A stretch of 64,000 nt of DNA from Deinococcus multiflagellatus (lineage in GTDB: Bacteria; Deinococcota; Deinococci; Deinococcales; Deinococcaceae): the NCBI RefSeq assembly GCF_020166415.1, contig NZ_JAIQXV010000002.1, positions 186,001-250,000 on the forward strand. Reading direction: 5' to 3'. Shown here piece after piece: positions 13,176-27,592 of the stretch. Made by a program: the position numbers and the translations under genes. Each line of letters starts with the position of its first letter. Within the stretch, counting starts at the first letter, position 1. The notes under the pieces were generated by a model. The model saw nothing but the letters and a program-made list of their open reading frames with translations. It was not told the DNA's origin and searched no databases.

Positions 13176-13331
13176 TACAGCTTCCGAAACATTCCGTAAG
13201 GCGTTTCGGAATTTTTCCGACCACAGGGAGAAGGAAAAATACGGATTGCCCGGAATTGGACCTGGAAGGCTCCGCAGGAGAGGAGCATCCAGCTCTTTTC
13301 TGGATGTTCCGGAAATGGACGGCAGTCCGTA
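13176..13331. repeat. Non-autonomous element, family 1, copy 2 (156 bp)
   Basis: Starts TACAGCTTCCG and ends GGCAGTCCGTA. It is flanked by TCA at 13173-13175 and TCA at 13332-13334. The second TCA is the reverse complement of the TGA stop of the adjoining MFS gene. The internal TTCCGACC, GGGAGAAGGAAAAA and CTTTTCTGGATGTT blocks match the copies at 49.5 and 50.2 kb. The rest of the gap 13020-13175 shows no gene. Confidence 0.8.
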
Positions 13332-14576
<1,245 letters not shown>

Positions 14577-14583
14577 GGCCCCG

Positions 14584-14589
14584 AGTGTA
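14584..14589 (-). promoter_or_regulatory. -10 box of a leaderless promoter (MFS gene)
   Basis: TACACT on the minus strand ends 7 nt before the GTG start at 14576. Confidence 0.6.
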
Positions 14590-14688
14590 GGGGCGGGGCC
14601 CGCGCCGCACCTGTAAGCGCGGCCCCGCCCCGGCTGTGCCCGCGGCAGGAACACATGGCCCTGAGCGGGCGGCCAGCACCCGGCGGCT

Positions 14689-15171
<483 letters not shown>

Positions 15172-15334
15172 AGTTGAGCCGCAGTGTACGGGCCGCGCCC
15201 AGGGCAGGTGTCCGCCCCGCAGCGGGCCCAGCCCTTGGGGGACAATTTGCTGCTGCCTGGCCCGGCTAGAATGTCCGGGTATGGACCGCCGCGCCTGAGC
15301 CCACCGGGGCCTGCGGGCGGCGAGGATGGTGACC

Positions 15335-17223
<1,889 letters not shown>

Positions 17224-17573
17224 CAGACTAGGGGCCGCGCAGGGGCTTTCTTCATCATGCCGGCCTCAGCGTTCCGGGCCTGTCGCCGCTGTGGCGTGCG
17301 GGCCCGGCGTTTTGCATGGCCGCTTTGAAGAGTGGTTGGAAGGCGCCGCACGGGCCTGGGGCGCTTGGCGGCGCCCTCCCGGGGAGCGCAAAAACAGGAC
17401 ACATGCCTACGCCCGCATCTGGTCTCATGCGGGATGGGGCTGACCGCTCGGTAGAATAGGCGCCGGCCGTCAAGAGCGGCGCCAGGCCGCACCGGGCGTT
17501 TCCTGAGGGGCGCGGCCCTCGCGCAAGGGCGCGCAGAACGTTTTACACTGCGAGGAAGAGGAAAGGAGTGACG
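17224..17573. other. Intergenic region upstream of ctaC
   Basis: No gene is seen. Two -10-like boxes are present, TAGAAT at 17452-17457 and TACACT at 17544-17549, neither with a good -35. A GC-rich self-complementary stretch (about 17504-17535) lies between them. The ctaC ribosome site AAAGGAG is at 17562-17568. Confidence 0.4.
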
Positions 17574-18766
17574 TTGAATACCACACACCGCCACAGCGGC
17601 ACACGGCGATCCAGGTGGGCACTGGCCCCCCTGGCGGTTCTGGCCACAGCCCTGCTCACCGGCTGTCAGCAGGCGCAGCAGGGCCTTTCGATTGGGGACA
17701 TGTCGTCCGCGTTCAACCGGGAAATTGCCTGGATGAGCATCTGGGCGGTGGCCCTGTCCATCATCATTTTCCTGGGCGTGTCGTTCGCGCTGTTCTACAC
17801 GGTGCAGAAGTTCCGTGAAGACAAGCACGACGCGCCGCCCGCGCAGTTTCACGGCAACAACAAGCTGGAAGTCTGGCTGGTGGCCGTGCCCGTGGTGATC
17901 GTGATTTTCCTGAGTGTGCTGACCGTGCGCTCCATGGCGATCCTGAACCCCACCCCGGATCAGGCCACCAAGATTGACGTGCTGGCCAAGCAGTTCTGGT
18001 GGAACTTTGAGTACCCCACCATCAAGGCCGACGCAGGTGGCAACGTCGCCAACGGCAACGAGATGCTCATGCCCACCAAGCAGCCGGTGGCCCTGACCGT
18101 CACCAGCGGCGACGTGATTCACGGCTTCTGGGCGCCCAACATTGGCGGTCAGCGCGCCGCCATGCCCGCCGTGAAAAAGACGTGGCAGGTGGACACCGAC
18201 CGCGCCGGCGTGTACCAGGGCAACTGCTCGCAGCTGTGCGGGGCCAGCCACGCCAACATGCGCTACAAGGTCGTGGCGCTGGAGCAGGCGCGCTACGACG
18301 CCACCCTGGCCGCCATGAAGGCCTACCGCGCCCCCGAACCGGCCGCGGGCAGCCCCGAGGCACTGGGCTACCAGCTGTTCATGCAGGGCAAGCCTGAAAC
18401 CAAGGCCGCCTCCTGCGCCGGGTGTCACCGCATTCAGGGCACCCCGGCGGCAGGCGTGGTGGGCCCGGACCTGAGCTTCTTCGGCACCCGCCGCACCCTG
18501 GGCGCGGGTATGTGGGAAGGCGAAAAGGCCCGCGAGATGCTGATTCCCTGGCTCAAGCACGCCCCCCATGTCAAACCCGGCGCGCTGATGCCCACCTACG
18601 ACGGCAGCGAGTACAGGGCCAACGGCAAGCTGCAAAAAGGTGGCGTGCTCACCGATGAAGAAATCAATGCCCTGGCCGCGTACCTGCGCAGCCTCAAGCT
18701 GCCGGAAGAAGCAGACTACTGGCGCGACGTGCCCGTGATCGGCGCGTCTGGCAACGGAGGCACCCA

Positions 18767-18770
<4 letters not shown>
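17574..18770 (+). CDS. ctaC: Cytochrome c oxidase subunit II fused to cytochrome c (caa3 type)
   Basis: A 398-residue lipoprotein subunit. The signal peptide ends in a lipobox (LLTGC). Two membrane helices anchor the protein. The CuA domain carries [13 protein letters not shown] strands and the CuA ligands in [15 protein letters not shown]-terminal cytochrome c domain has the heme motif CAGCH and a distal methionine region (ALMPTY). This fusion defines caa3 oxidases as in Thermus. The TTG at 17574 is chosen because AAGGAG lies 5 nt upstream; the in-frame GTG at 17568 overlaps that site. It ends in a GTGA overlap with ctaD. Confidence 0.94.
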
Positions 18771-21226
<2,456 letters not shown>

Positions 21227-21244
21227 ACGCAAGTCAGAAGCAGG

Positions 21245-21268
21245 AGGCGCCCCCACACGGGGGCGCCT
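21245..21268 (+). terminator. Terminator of the ctaCD operon
   Basis: A perfect 10-bp stem (AGGCGCCCCC with its complement) and ACAC loop, followed by CTTCTTGTT, 18 bases after the ctaD stop. Confidence 0.8.
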
Positions 21269-21294
21269 CTTCTTGTTGGGGTGAACGTGCCTAT

Positions 21295-21996
21295 TTACCC
21301 TTCCGGCCAGACCAGCGCGGGGTGATCGGTCTCGGGCCACACCACGGGCAGATCGACGGCCAGCCCAGGGCCCTCCAGCCGCCGCACTGGGACCACGCCC
21401 ACTCCACTGCCGCACACCCACGCGCGGGTGAGGCCCACCAGCTCACGGGTGTGCACGGGGCGCTCGGTGAAGGCCTGACCCTCCAACCACGCCGCGCGGG
21501 TCAGGCCCGGCAAGCCGCCAGCAGGGAGAACAAGTTCGCCGCCCAGCTCCAGTACCGGGGAGGTGCGGCTGCCATCCACCAGCTGATCCCCCGGGGCTGT
21601 CAGCCAGCCTTCAAAGGCTGGGGCCGCCTGCCCAGCGGCGAGGCGATAGGGCAGGTAATTGCCGGTCTTGTGGCCCGCCAGCTGGGGGTGAACCTGAAGG
21701 TCAGTGAGGCGCACAGCCACGCCTTCCAGCGGGCGGGGGCCCGGGGTCAGTGGAGTGTGCGACCAGAAAGTTCCTTCCGGGGTAACCGTGACGCGCAGCA
21801 GGCCCCAGGGGAAAGGGGCCAGGGGCGGCAGATCGGGGTCGGGTGCAGGCAGGCCCAGGAAGGCGCAGGTGCCGCGCAGGCGGGCCAGGTGCTGGGGCCA
21901 CAGCAGGGCCCCGCCGTGACGGGTGCGCACCGTGGTAAAGGCGCTGGCCCCGTGCAGCCACGCGGGCCCCCGCAGCGCCCCCGGCAGCGGCTTCAC
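21295..21996 (-). CDS. pabC: Aminotransferase class IV, probable aminodeoxychorismate lyase
   Basis: A 233-residue PLP enzyme of fold type IV. The PLP lysine is in LAGHKTGNYLPY, and the ELVDGSRTS-type segment (DQLVDGSRTSPVLE) matches the conserved E.N.F region. It probably removes pyruvate from 4-amino-4-deoxychorismate to give p-aminobenzoate for folate, because it directly follows the fused synthase gene with a GTGA overlap. A branched-chain or D-amino acid transaminase is the alternative. Confidence 0.85.
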   Translation of the reverse strand: MKPLPGALRGPAWLHGASAFTTVRTRHGGALLWPQHLARLRGTCAFLGLPAPDPDLPPLAPFPWGLLRVTVTPEGTFWSHTPLTPGPRPLEGVAVRLTDLQVHPQLAGHKTGNYLPYRLAAGQAAPAFEGWLTAPGDQLVDGSRTSPVLELGGELVLPAGGLPGLTRAAWLEGQAFTERPVHTRELVGLTRAWVCGSGVGVVPVRRLEGPGLAVDLPVVWPETDHPALVWPEG

Positions 21997-23873
21997 CCGG
22001 GCTGGGCCGCGGCGCTGAGCGTCAGCCAGTTGCCCAGCAGAAGGCGCCCGGCGGGGCTCAGCACGCTTTCCGGGTGAAACTGCACCCCCCAGGCGGGCTG
22101 GCCGGGCACCGCCAGGGCCATCGCCTCGCCGTCGGCGCTCTGGGCGGTCACCAACGTCGGGTCCAGGCCGCGCACCACCAGCGAGTGGTAGCGCCCAAAT
22201 GGGGCTCCCTGCGGCACGCTAGCGAAGAGGTCTGTGCCGCTGTGGCGCACGTATTCCGGGCGGCCATGCACCGGCTGCGCGCGCACGACCTGTCCGCCCA
22301 GCACCTGCCCCAGTGCCTGATGCCCCAGGCACACGCCCAGCAGCGGAATTCGCCGTTCCAGGCAGGCGCGGGTCAGGGCCAGCGTGCAGCCACTGGTCTC
22401 TGGCGTGCCGGGACCGGGGCCCACCAGTACGGCATCTGGTTGGCCGCGCAGCAGGGCCAGGGCGTCCTCGTCCTGCGACCGCACCTCCACCTGGGCGCCC
22501 AGGGCCAGCAGGTCGTGGGCCAAATTCCAGGTAAAGGAATCGCGGTTGTCCAGCAGCAGCACCCGCAGTCCGCTGTGGCCCGGCGCGGGGGGCGGGGCCC
22601 AGGGGCGGCCAGGCACCGGGGGCGCCGGGGGCTGCGCGGCGCGGCCCGGCACGCCCGCCAGCACACTCAGGAGCGCCTGGGCCTTGTGGACCGTTTCCTG
22701 CGCCTCACGGGTGGGGTCGGCGTCAATCACAGTGCCGCCGCCCGCGCGCACCTCGACCGTCCAGCCCTGGGGCGTGCGCGTAAAGGCCGCCGTGCGAATC
22801 AGGATGTTCAGGTCCACGCCCTCGCCGCTCAGGCGCCCCAGACCGCCCGTGTACCAGCCGCGCGGGCCCGGTTCCAGGGCCGCAATCGCCTCCATCACCC
22901 GCTCTTTGGGGGCGCCGGTGATGGTGCCGCCGGGGAAGGTGGCCGCCAGCACCTCGCGCAGTGTGATGCCGGGGCGGGCCTGCGCCGTCACCTCGGAGAC
23001 CAGATGCATGACGTGGCTGTAGCGCTCCACCAGCATCAGGTCTGGTACGGTCACGGTGCCCGGAGCCGCCACCCGCCCCAGGTCGTGGCGCACGAGGTCC
23101 ACCAGCATGGTGTGCTCGGCCACCTCCTTGGGGCTGCTTCTCAGTTCGGCTTCAAAGGCGGCGTCCTCCTGCGGGGTGTCGCCCCGGCGGCGGGTGCCGG
23201 CAATGGGGCGGGCACTCAGCAGTCCGCCGGCCCAGCGCACCAGCCGTTCCGGGCTGCACGACACCACCACCTCGTCGCCAAAGTCGGCGTAGGCCATGAA
23301 GGGGCTGGGGTTCACCTCGCGCAGGCGCAGGTAGGCGGCCAGGGGGTCGCCCTGCGCCGCCGCCCGCACCCCGCGCGAGAGGTTCACCTGATAGACCTCG
23401 CCGGCCCGGATCAGGTCCTGCACGGCGCGCACGCCTGCCGGGTAGTCCACGTCGTCGGCGCCAAAGGGGCCCACGGTCAGGGCGGGTTCGGGTCCCGGGT
23501 CCAGCGCCAGCCACTCGGCCCAGGGCACATGGGGCTCGCCCACCACGGCCAGCGTGCCCGCCTGCCGGTCCCACACCAGCCCCGAGGGGTAGTGGCCCCA
23601 CCACATGGCCGGCCCCTGGGGGGCGTGGGTGTGCAGGCCAAACGCGCGGGCCGCTTCGTACTTCAGGCCGCCCAGCCAGGCGGGGAAGAAGGTGTGGCCC
23701 CCCGGGGGCTCGGGGAGGTCGTGGCGCACCGCCTGGGGCCACGCGCTGAGAAAGGACCAGCGGCTGTCTGGGGTGACGGGGCCCAGGGAGTCCAGCAGCA
23801 CGAGGCCCGGGGCGCCGGCGGCGTGCAGGCGGCGCAGGGCGTCGGCGGGGGAGAGGGGCGCAGGCGCGGTCAC
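21993..23873 (-). CDS. pabB: Aminodeoxychorismate (or anthranilate) synthase, fused components I and II
   Basis: A 626-residue fusion. Residues ~1-430 are the chorismate-binding synthase (YQVNLSRG, PSPFMAY, SCSPERL, DLVRHDLGRV, FPGGTITGAPK, EVRAGGG). Residues ~450-626 are a class I glutamine amidotransferase with the triad Cys (GVCLGHQ) and His-Glu (QFHPES). It makes 4-amino-4-deoxychorismate from chorismate and glutamine. The motif at the active site is PIAGTRRRG; many PabB enzymes have Lys there (PIKGT) while TrpE enzymes have Ala, so anthranilate synthase cannot be excluded from this gene alone. The overlap with pabC favours folate synthesis. GTG start at 23873 matches the domain start. 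Confidence 0.85.
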   Translation of the reverse strand: MTAPAPLSPADALRRLHAAGAPGLVLLDSLGPVTPDSRWSFLSAWPQAVRHDLPEPPGGHTFFPAWLGGLKYEAARAFGLHTHAPQGPAMWWGHYPSGLVWDRQAGTLAVVGEPHVPWAEWLALDPGPEPALTVGPFGADDVDYPAGVRAVQDLIRAGEVYQVNLSRGVRAAAQGDPLAAYLRLREVNPSPFMAYADFGDEVVVSCSPERLVRWAGGLLSARPIAGTRRRGDTPQEDAAFEAELRSSPKEVAEHTMLVDLVRHDLGRVAAPGTVTVPDLMLVERYSHVMHLVSEVTAQARPGITLREVLAATFPGGTITGAPKERVMEAIAALEPGPRGWYTGGLGRLSGEGVDLNILIRTAAFTRTPQGWTVEVRAGGGTVIDADPTREAQETVHKAQALLSVLAGVPGRAAQPPAPPVPGRPWAPPPAPGHSGLRVLLLDNRDSFTWNLAHDLLALGAQVEVRSQDEDALALLRGQPDAVLVGPGPGTPETSGCTLALTRACLERRIPLLGVCLGHQALGQVLGGQVVRAQPVHGRPEYVRHSGTDLFASVPQGAPFGRYHSLVVRGLDPTLVTAQSADGEAMALAVPGQPAWGVQFHPESVLSPAGRLLLGNWLTLSAAAQPG

Positions 23874-23914
23874 GGGGGGATTGTAGCGGGGGGGATAGGG
23901 GCGTTTGCTGCGGT

Positions 23915-24230
23915 GAAGCCCCACCCCCCCAGCCCCCCTACCCCGGAGGGGCAGGGGGGAGCGGCGCTGCGCTGGGCAAGAGTTTTTACTGACGTTGGCT
24001 AATTTGCTCCATTCGTTGACGTATCCGGCTTCGGCGCCATCCGCTGGTAACGCGCAATGGCCCGCGCGCTGCGCGCCCAAGAGCGAGTGAGCCTACGTCA
24101 CCGAATCAAGATGAGCGAGGGGCCGCCCCCGAGCGGGTGGGGCTACATTCGACGGCCTCGTCTGGACCCGGACGGTACGGGGGCAAGGGGTCTTGGTGCG
24201 GCCCAGAAGGTTCTACTTTTCGAAAAACGA
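23915..24230. repeat. Long intergenic repeat, copy at 24 kb
   Basis: It begins with a C-rich block (about 23,920-23,955) and has a core from about 23,979 (CAAGAGTTTTTACTG) to 24,222 (GGTTCTACTTTT). The core recurs in reverse orientation at about 32,757-33,001 with only scattered differences, and in diverged form near 4.4-4.6 kb. It fills most of the 425-bp gap between pabB and the next gene. Conservation across a shared frame does not look protein-like, so I treat it as a non-coding repeat. Confidence 0.75.
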
Positions 24231-24298
24231 AAACAGGCAACGAGGGGGAAGATTTGGGGCGGAGGGTGGCCCCTCCCGTTTTCGAAGAGTGTTCTCAG

Positions 24299-25078
24299 TC
24301 AGAACTTCTGAACGAACGTTTTCCAGCCGTCGAAGGTGCGGCGGGTGTCCTGGTTGGCAAGGCGAATCTGCACAATCTGGGTGTTCGTGGGGTCGGCGCG
24401 GCCAGCGGCCTTGAAGGCGCGGCGGATCAGGGCGGCGAATTCGGCTTCGTTGCCGGCGGCCAGCACCCAGTCCTGGGCAGCGCGCACGATCTCCTGGTAG
24501 GTGGTGCCGTTGGCCTTGATGTTGGCCTGCCAGTACGTCAGGTCGGCGGTGCTGGCTGTGCGGCCCAGGCTGCGCATGAAGGCCGCGCGGATCAGGCCTT
24601 CGCGGGCGCCGTCAATCTGCGGGTCTTGCAGGTAGGTGCGGGTAAAGGCCAGCAGGCTGCTGTAGGTGCTCTCGGGTTTCTGGGCCAGCTTGCCCAGCAG
24701 TTTGAAAAAGGGATTGTTCGGGTGTGGGGTGCCGCCCATCGCATCGAAAAACACGCGCCGGGTCAGGTCGGTCAGGATGGCCGCCGCGCCCGGGGCGTGC
24801 AGGTTGCGGGTCAGTTCGGCGCGCACCTGGTCCTCCTGGGCCGCGCTCAGTTGGTCGTCGCGGTAGCCGCGCGCGGCCCACAGGGTGCGTTCTTGCACGC
24901 TGCTGGGGCGGCCCAGCACCTCGCGGTAAAGGGCGTCCACCTGCCCGTTCGTGGCCAGACTGCCGGTGGCCTCCAGCCCGCAGATAAACAGAAAACAGCT
25001 GGCACTGGCCGGGGCCAGGGTGCTCAGGGTCAGGGCGCCCAGGGTGACGAGCGCCGCGCGGCGAAGGTGGTGGGTCAT
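24299..25078 (-). CDS. Secreted protein with DUF4214-like helical repeats
   Basis: A 259-residue protein with a signal peptide (LVTLGALTLSTLAPASA, cleavage near residue 27) and two cysteines just after it (SCFLFICG). The mature part shows two related helical units: VDALYREVLGRPSSVQE and AFMRSLGRTASTADLTYW, each with the LGR...W pattern seen in DUF4214 proteins. These domains are common in secreted or surface proteins, with no agreed function. It stands between the long repeat and the divergent Rrf2 regulator. Confidence 0.75.
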   Translation of the reverse strand: MTHHLRRAALVTLGALTLSTLAPASASCFLFICGLEATGSLATNGQVDALYREVLGRPSSVQERTLWAARGYRDDQLSAAQEDQVRAELTRNLHAPGAAAILTDLTRRVFFDAMGGTPHPNNPFFKLLGKLAQKPESTYSSLLAFTRTYLQDPQIDGAREGLIRAAFMRSLGRTASTADLTYWQANIKANGTTYQEIVRAAQDWVLAAGNEAEFAALIRRAFKAAGRADPTNTQIVQIRLANQDTRRTFDGWKTFVQKF

Positions 25079-25167
25079 GGGCGCACGGTACGGGGTGGGG
25101 CGTTGCGCGGGCGTTTCGTGGCCGCGCCTTCACAGAAACCCTTACGGTCTATCCGGGTTTGTCGGGG

Positions 25168-25173
25168 TACACT
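25168..25173 (+). promoter_or_regulatory. -10 box of a leaderless promoter (Rrf2 gene)
   Basis: TACACT ends 6 nt before the ATG at 25180. Confidence 0.6.
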
Positions 25174-25179
25174 GGGGCC

Positions 25180-25635
25180 ATGTGGGTGTCCACCAAAGCG
25201 CAATACGGGCTGCGCGCCCTGATCGAGATCGCGCGGCGGGGCGGCGAGGCTGTGCCCCTCAAAGACGTGTCCGAACGCCAGGGCATCAGCCAGCACTACC
25301 TGGAGCAGATTGCCAGCAATCTGCGCCGCGCCGGGTTTATCAAGAGCATTCGCGGCGCGCACGGCGGCTACCGCCTCGCCCGGCCACCCCACGAAATTAA
25401 CGCCTACGATGTGGTCACTGCCATGGAAGGCAGCATTGCCCCGGTGTCGTGCGTGGAAGACGACCATGTGTGCGAAAGCCAGAACGTCTGCGGCACCCAG
25501 AGCCTGTGGCACCGCGTGGACAGCGCCCTGCGCGACGTGCTGGGCAGCACCACCCTGGCCGACCTGATCGTGGAAAGCGAGCGCCAGCAGCACGCCCGGC
25601 TGGTGCAGCTGGAAGGCAGCTACCCGCACGCCTAG
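25180..25635 (+). CDS. Rrf2-family transcription regulator
   Basis: A 151-residue winged-helix regulator. The recognition region is YLEQIASNLRRAGFIKSIRGAHGGY, a hallmark of Rrf2/IscR proteins. Three cysteines are placed as in Fe-S-binding members (SCVEDDHVCESQNVC), so it may hold a [2Fe-2S] or nitric-oxide-sensing cluster, like IscR or NsrR. No sulfur or iron-sulfur assembly gene lies next to it, so the target genes are unknown. Confidence 0.9.
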   Translation: MWVSTKAQYGLRALIEIARRGGEAVPLKDVSERQGISQHYLEQIASNLRRAGFIKSIRGAHGGYRLARPPHEINAYDVVTAMEGSIAPVSCVEDDHVCESQNVCGTQSLWHRVDSALRDVLGSTTLADLIVESERQQHARLVQLEGSYPHA

Positions 25636-25640
25636 GCACC

Positions 25641-25662
25641 ACGGCCCCAGCCTAGGGGCCGT
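25641..25662. terminator. Bidirectional terminator between convergent genes
   Basis: An 8-bp stem (ACGGCCCC with GGGGCCGT, 6-nt loop) starts 6 bases after the Rrf2 stop and overlaps the last codons of the convergent regulator gene. Confidence 0.5.
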
Positions 25663-26338
25663 CTTCGTCCGGCACCAGGGGCGCAAGGGCCACCCGCACG
25701 AGGTGGGCGCGCGCCCCGACGTCCTGTACCGAGTGGTACCGGTGCATCAGGCCAGCCAGGTCACGCTGCAGGGCTTTGGCCTGGGCAGGGGTCAGGTGCA
25801 GCGCGCCCCAGGAGTCCCAGACCGCCGGGGCGCGGTCGCTGAGTAGATGATCGAAAAAGCTGTTGGGGTGCGCCGGGTCCGGCTCCGGTTCTACGTTGCG
25901 GGAAACGAGGCCATCATCAGTGCCAATCAGGTGCAGGCCAAGGCGGCGGGGGTGCGCGGCCTCCACCCACGCCGCGCCGATGGAGCGGGTCAGGCGCCGC
26001 TGCCACGCCTGAAAACTCGCCTCGGACAGCACCGTGTCGGAGTCCAGGGGTGTGGAGTCGAACGGCACGAACAGGGCGCGCGGCGCTTCGTACAGCGGCA
26101 TGGCGCGCCCGGCCCGGCGCTGCAGGCCGGCGCGGCGCAGCAGCCCGCAGGCCAGCAACTGCCGGACCCGGTACTGCACGGTGCTGATGGGCAGCGCGGC
26201 TTCACGCGCGGCTGCCTGAATGTTCAGGGCCCGGCCCATGAACGGGCCCAGGACCCGCACCGCCCGGGCGTCCAGCAGCAGGGCCGCGGCCTGCGGATCG
26301 CTCACCACCACCGGGCTGTGACCAACATCGGCTGTCAT
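25652..26338 (-). CDS. Winged-helix (ArsR-like) regulator
   Basis: A 228-residue protein. Residues ~25-75 form a winged-helix DNA-binding unit (GRALNIQAAAREAALPISTVQYRVRQLLACGLL). The C-terminal ~120 residues resemble the helical domain of other Deinococcus ArsR-like proteins but carry no motif I can name. It is divergent from an MFS transporter gene with 31 bp between the starts, so it is a likely regulator of that pump. Confidence 0.8.
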   Translation of the reverse strand: MTADVGHSPVVVSDPQAAALLLDARAVRVLGPFMGRALNIQAAAREAALPISTVQYRVRQLLACGLLRRAGLQRRAGRAMPLYEAPRALFVPFDSTPLDSDTVLSEASFQAWQRRLTRSIGAAWVEAAHPRRLGLHLIGTDDGLVSRNVEPEPDPAHPNSFFDHLLSDRAPAVWDSWGALHLTPAQAKALQRDLAGLMHRYHSVQDVGARAHLVRVALAPLVPDEDGP

Positions 26339-26369
26339 TGGTCAGAGGGTACCCCGCAGGCTGGGCGGC

Positions 26370-27587
26370 ATGCTTCCTCTGCTTCTGCGTGGTCCCTTTG
26401 CCCGGCTGTGGTGGGCCGGGCTGATCAGCATGACGGGCAACTGGCTGCTCTGGGCGGCGCTGCCCGCCCAGGTGTACCTGGACACCCGCTCGGTGCCGGC
26501 CGCCACCCTGATGTTCCTGGCCGGCACGCTGCCGCGCGTGCTGCTGGGGGCGCTGGGCGGCGTGCTGGCCGACCGCTGGCCCCGCCAGCGCGTGCTGCTG
26601 ATCAGCAACCTGCTGGCCGCCCTGGCGCTGCTGCCCCTGCTGACCGGGGGCGGGGCGCCGCCGCTGTGGGCGGTGCTGCTGTCCTCGGCACTGCTGGCCC
26701 TGGTGACCCTGCCCGCCGGCCCGGCCGAGAACGCCCTGCTGCCCACCCTGGTGCCAGGGGCGGAGCTACCCCGCGCCAACGCCCTGAACGCCCTGAACAA
26801 CAACCTCGCCCGGCTGCTGGGCCCGGCCCTGGGCGGTGCGCTGCTGGCCGCGCTGGGGTTGCGGGCGGTGGTGCTGGTGGACCTGCTGACCTTCGTGGGG
26901 GCGGCGGCCCTGCTGCTGGGCGTGCCGCTGGGCCGGGCGGCGCCGCACCCCCGCCCGGAAGGCGGCCAGGAAGCCTTCCGGGCGGGGGTGCGGGCAGTGC
27001 GCACCTCGCCGCCCCTGCGCCTGCTGGTGGGCCTCGCCGGGTTCGCCGCGCTGGGTGAAGGCCTCTTTGGGCCCCTGCTGGCGCCTTTCGTGGCCGAGGT
27101 CATGAAGGGCGGCGCGCAAACATACGGCCTGCTGCTGAGCGCGCAGGCGGTGGGTGGGCTGCTGGGCGGGGTCCTGGTGGCCCGCTGGGCCGACCGCTTG
27201 CCCCCGGCGGGGCTGCTGGTGGCCGGCGGCATTGGCCTGGGCTTGGGGGACCTCGCGGTGTTTTTGCTGCCGCTGGTCACGTCGGCGCACTGGCCACCGC
27301 TGCTGGTCATGGCGCTGGTGGGCCTGCCGGCTGCGGCCAGCGGCGCCGGCTGGACCACCCTGGTGCAGCGCCTGAGCCCGGAAGCGGCCCTGGGCCGGGT
27401 GTTCGGCCTGGCGGGCCACCTGATGGCCGCCGGGGTGCTGCTGGGCACCGGCCTGGCCAGCTTTGCGCGGGGGCCGGGTGGCATTCTGGTCTTTGTCTGC
27501 GCGCACGGGGTGATTCAGCTGCTGGCTGGCCTGTGGGCGCTGCGGCTGCTGGGGGCACCCGCCCGGGGCCCGGCCCCCGTATCCTGA
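26370..27587 (+). CDS. MFS transporter
   Basis: A 405-residue major facilitator with about 12 membrane segments and the motif GGVLADRWPRQRVLL between helices 2 and 3. It resembles the TMEM180/macrolide-export group of MFS proteins. Its divergent partner is a winged-helix regulator; together they look like a ligand-induced efflux pair. The stop is 5 bases before the pyrD start, so read-through into pyrD is likely. Confidence 0.87.
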   Translation: MLPLLLRGPFARLWWAGLISMTGNWLLWAALPAQVYLDTRSVPAATLMFLAGTLPRVLLGALGGVLADRWPRQRVLLISNLLAALALLPLLTGGGAPPLWAVLLSSALLALVTLPAGPAENALLPTLVPGAELPRANALNALNNNLARLLGPALGGALLAALGLRAVVLVDLLTFVGAAALLLGVPLGRAAPHPRPEGGQEAFRAGVRAVRTSPPLRLLVGLAGFAALGEGLFGPLLAPFVAEVMKGGAQTYGLLLSAQAVGGLLGGVLVARWADRLPPAGLLVAGGIGLGLGDLAVFLLPLVTSAHWPPLLVMALVGLPAAASGAGWTTLVQRLSPEAALGRVFGLAGHLMAAGVLLGTGLASFARGPGGILVFVCAHGVIQLLAGLWALRLLGAPARGPAPVS

Positions 27588-27592
27588 AGGCC

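Noticed and set aside
15281..15298. A five-codon frame (MDRRA) just after a TAGAAT box, before ctaA
   Set aside because: It could be a leader peptide, but it is too short to separate from chance and has no attenuator structure around it.
23874..24080. Upstream extension of the pabB-pabA frame
   Set aside because: The extra 69 codons cover the C-rich start of the long repeat and lack homology. GTG at 23873 fits the domain start.
24057..24311. An 84-codon frame in the long repeat, shared with 32710-32985 (begins MARALRAQERVS)
   Set aside because: The frame is shared only because the DNA repeat is shared. It has different ends in each copy, no ribosome site and no protein-like character.
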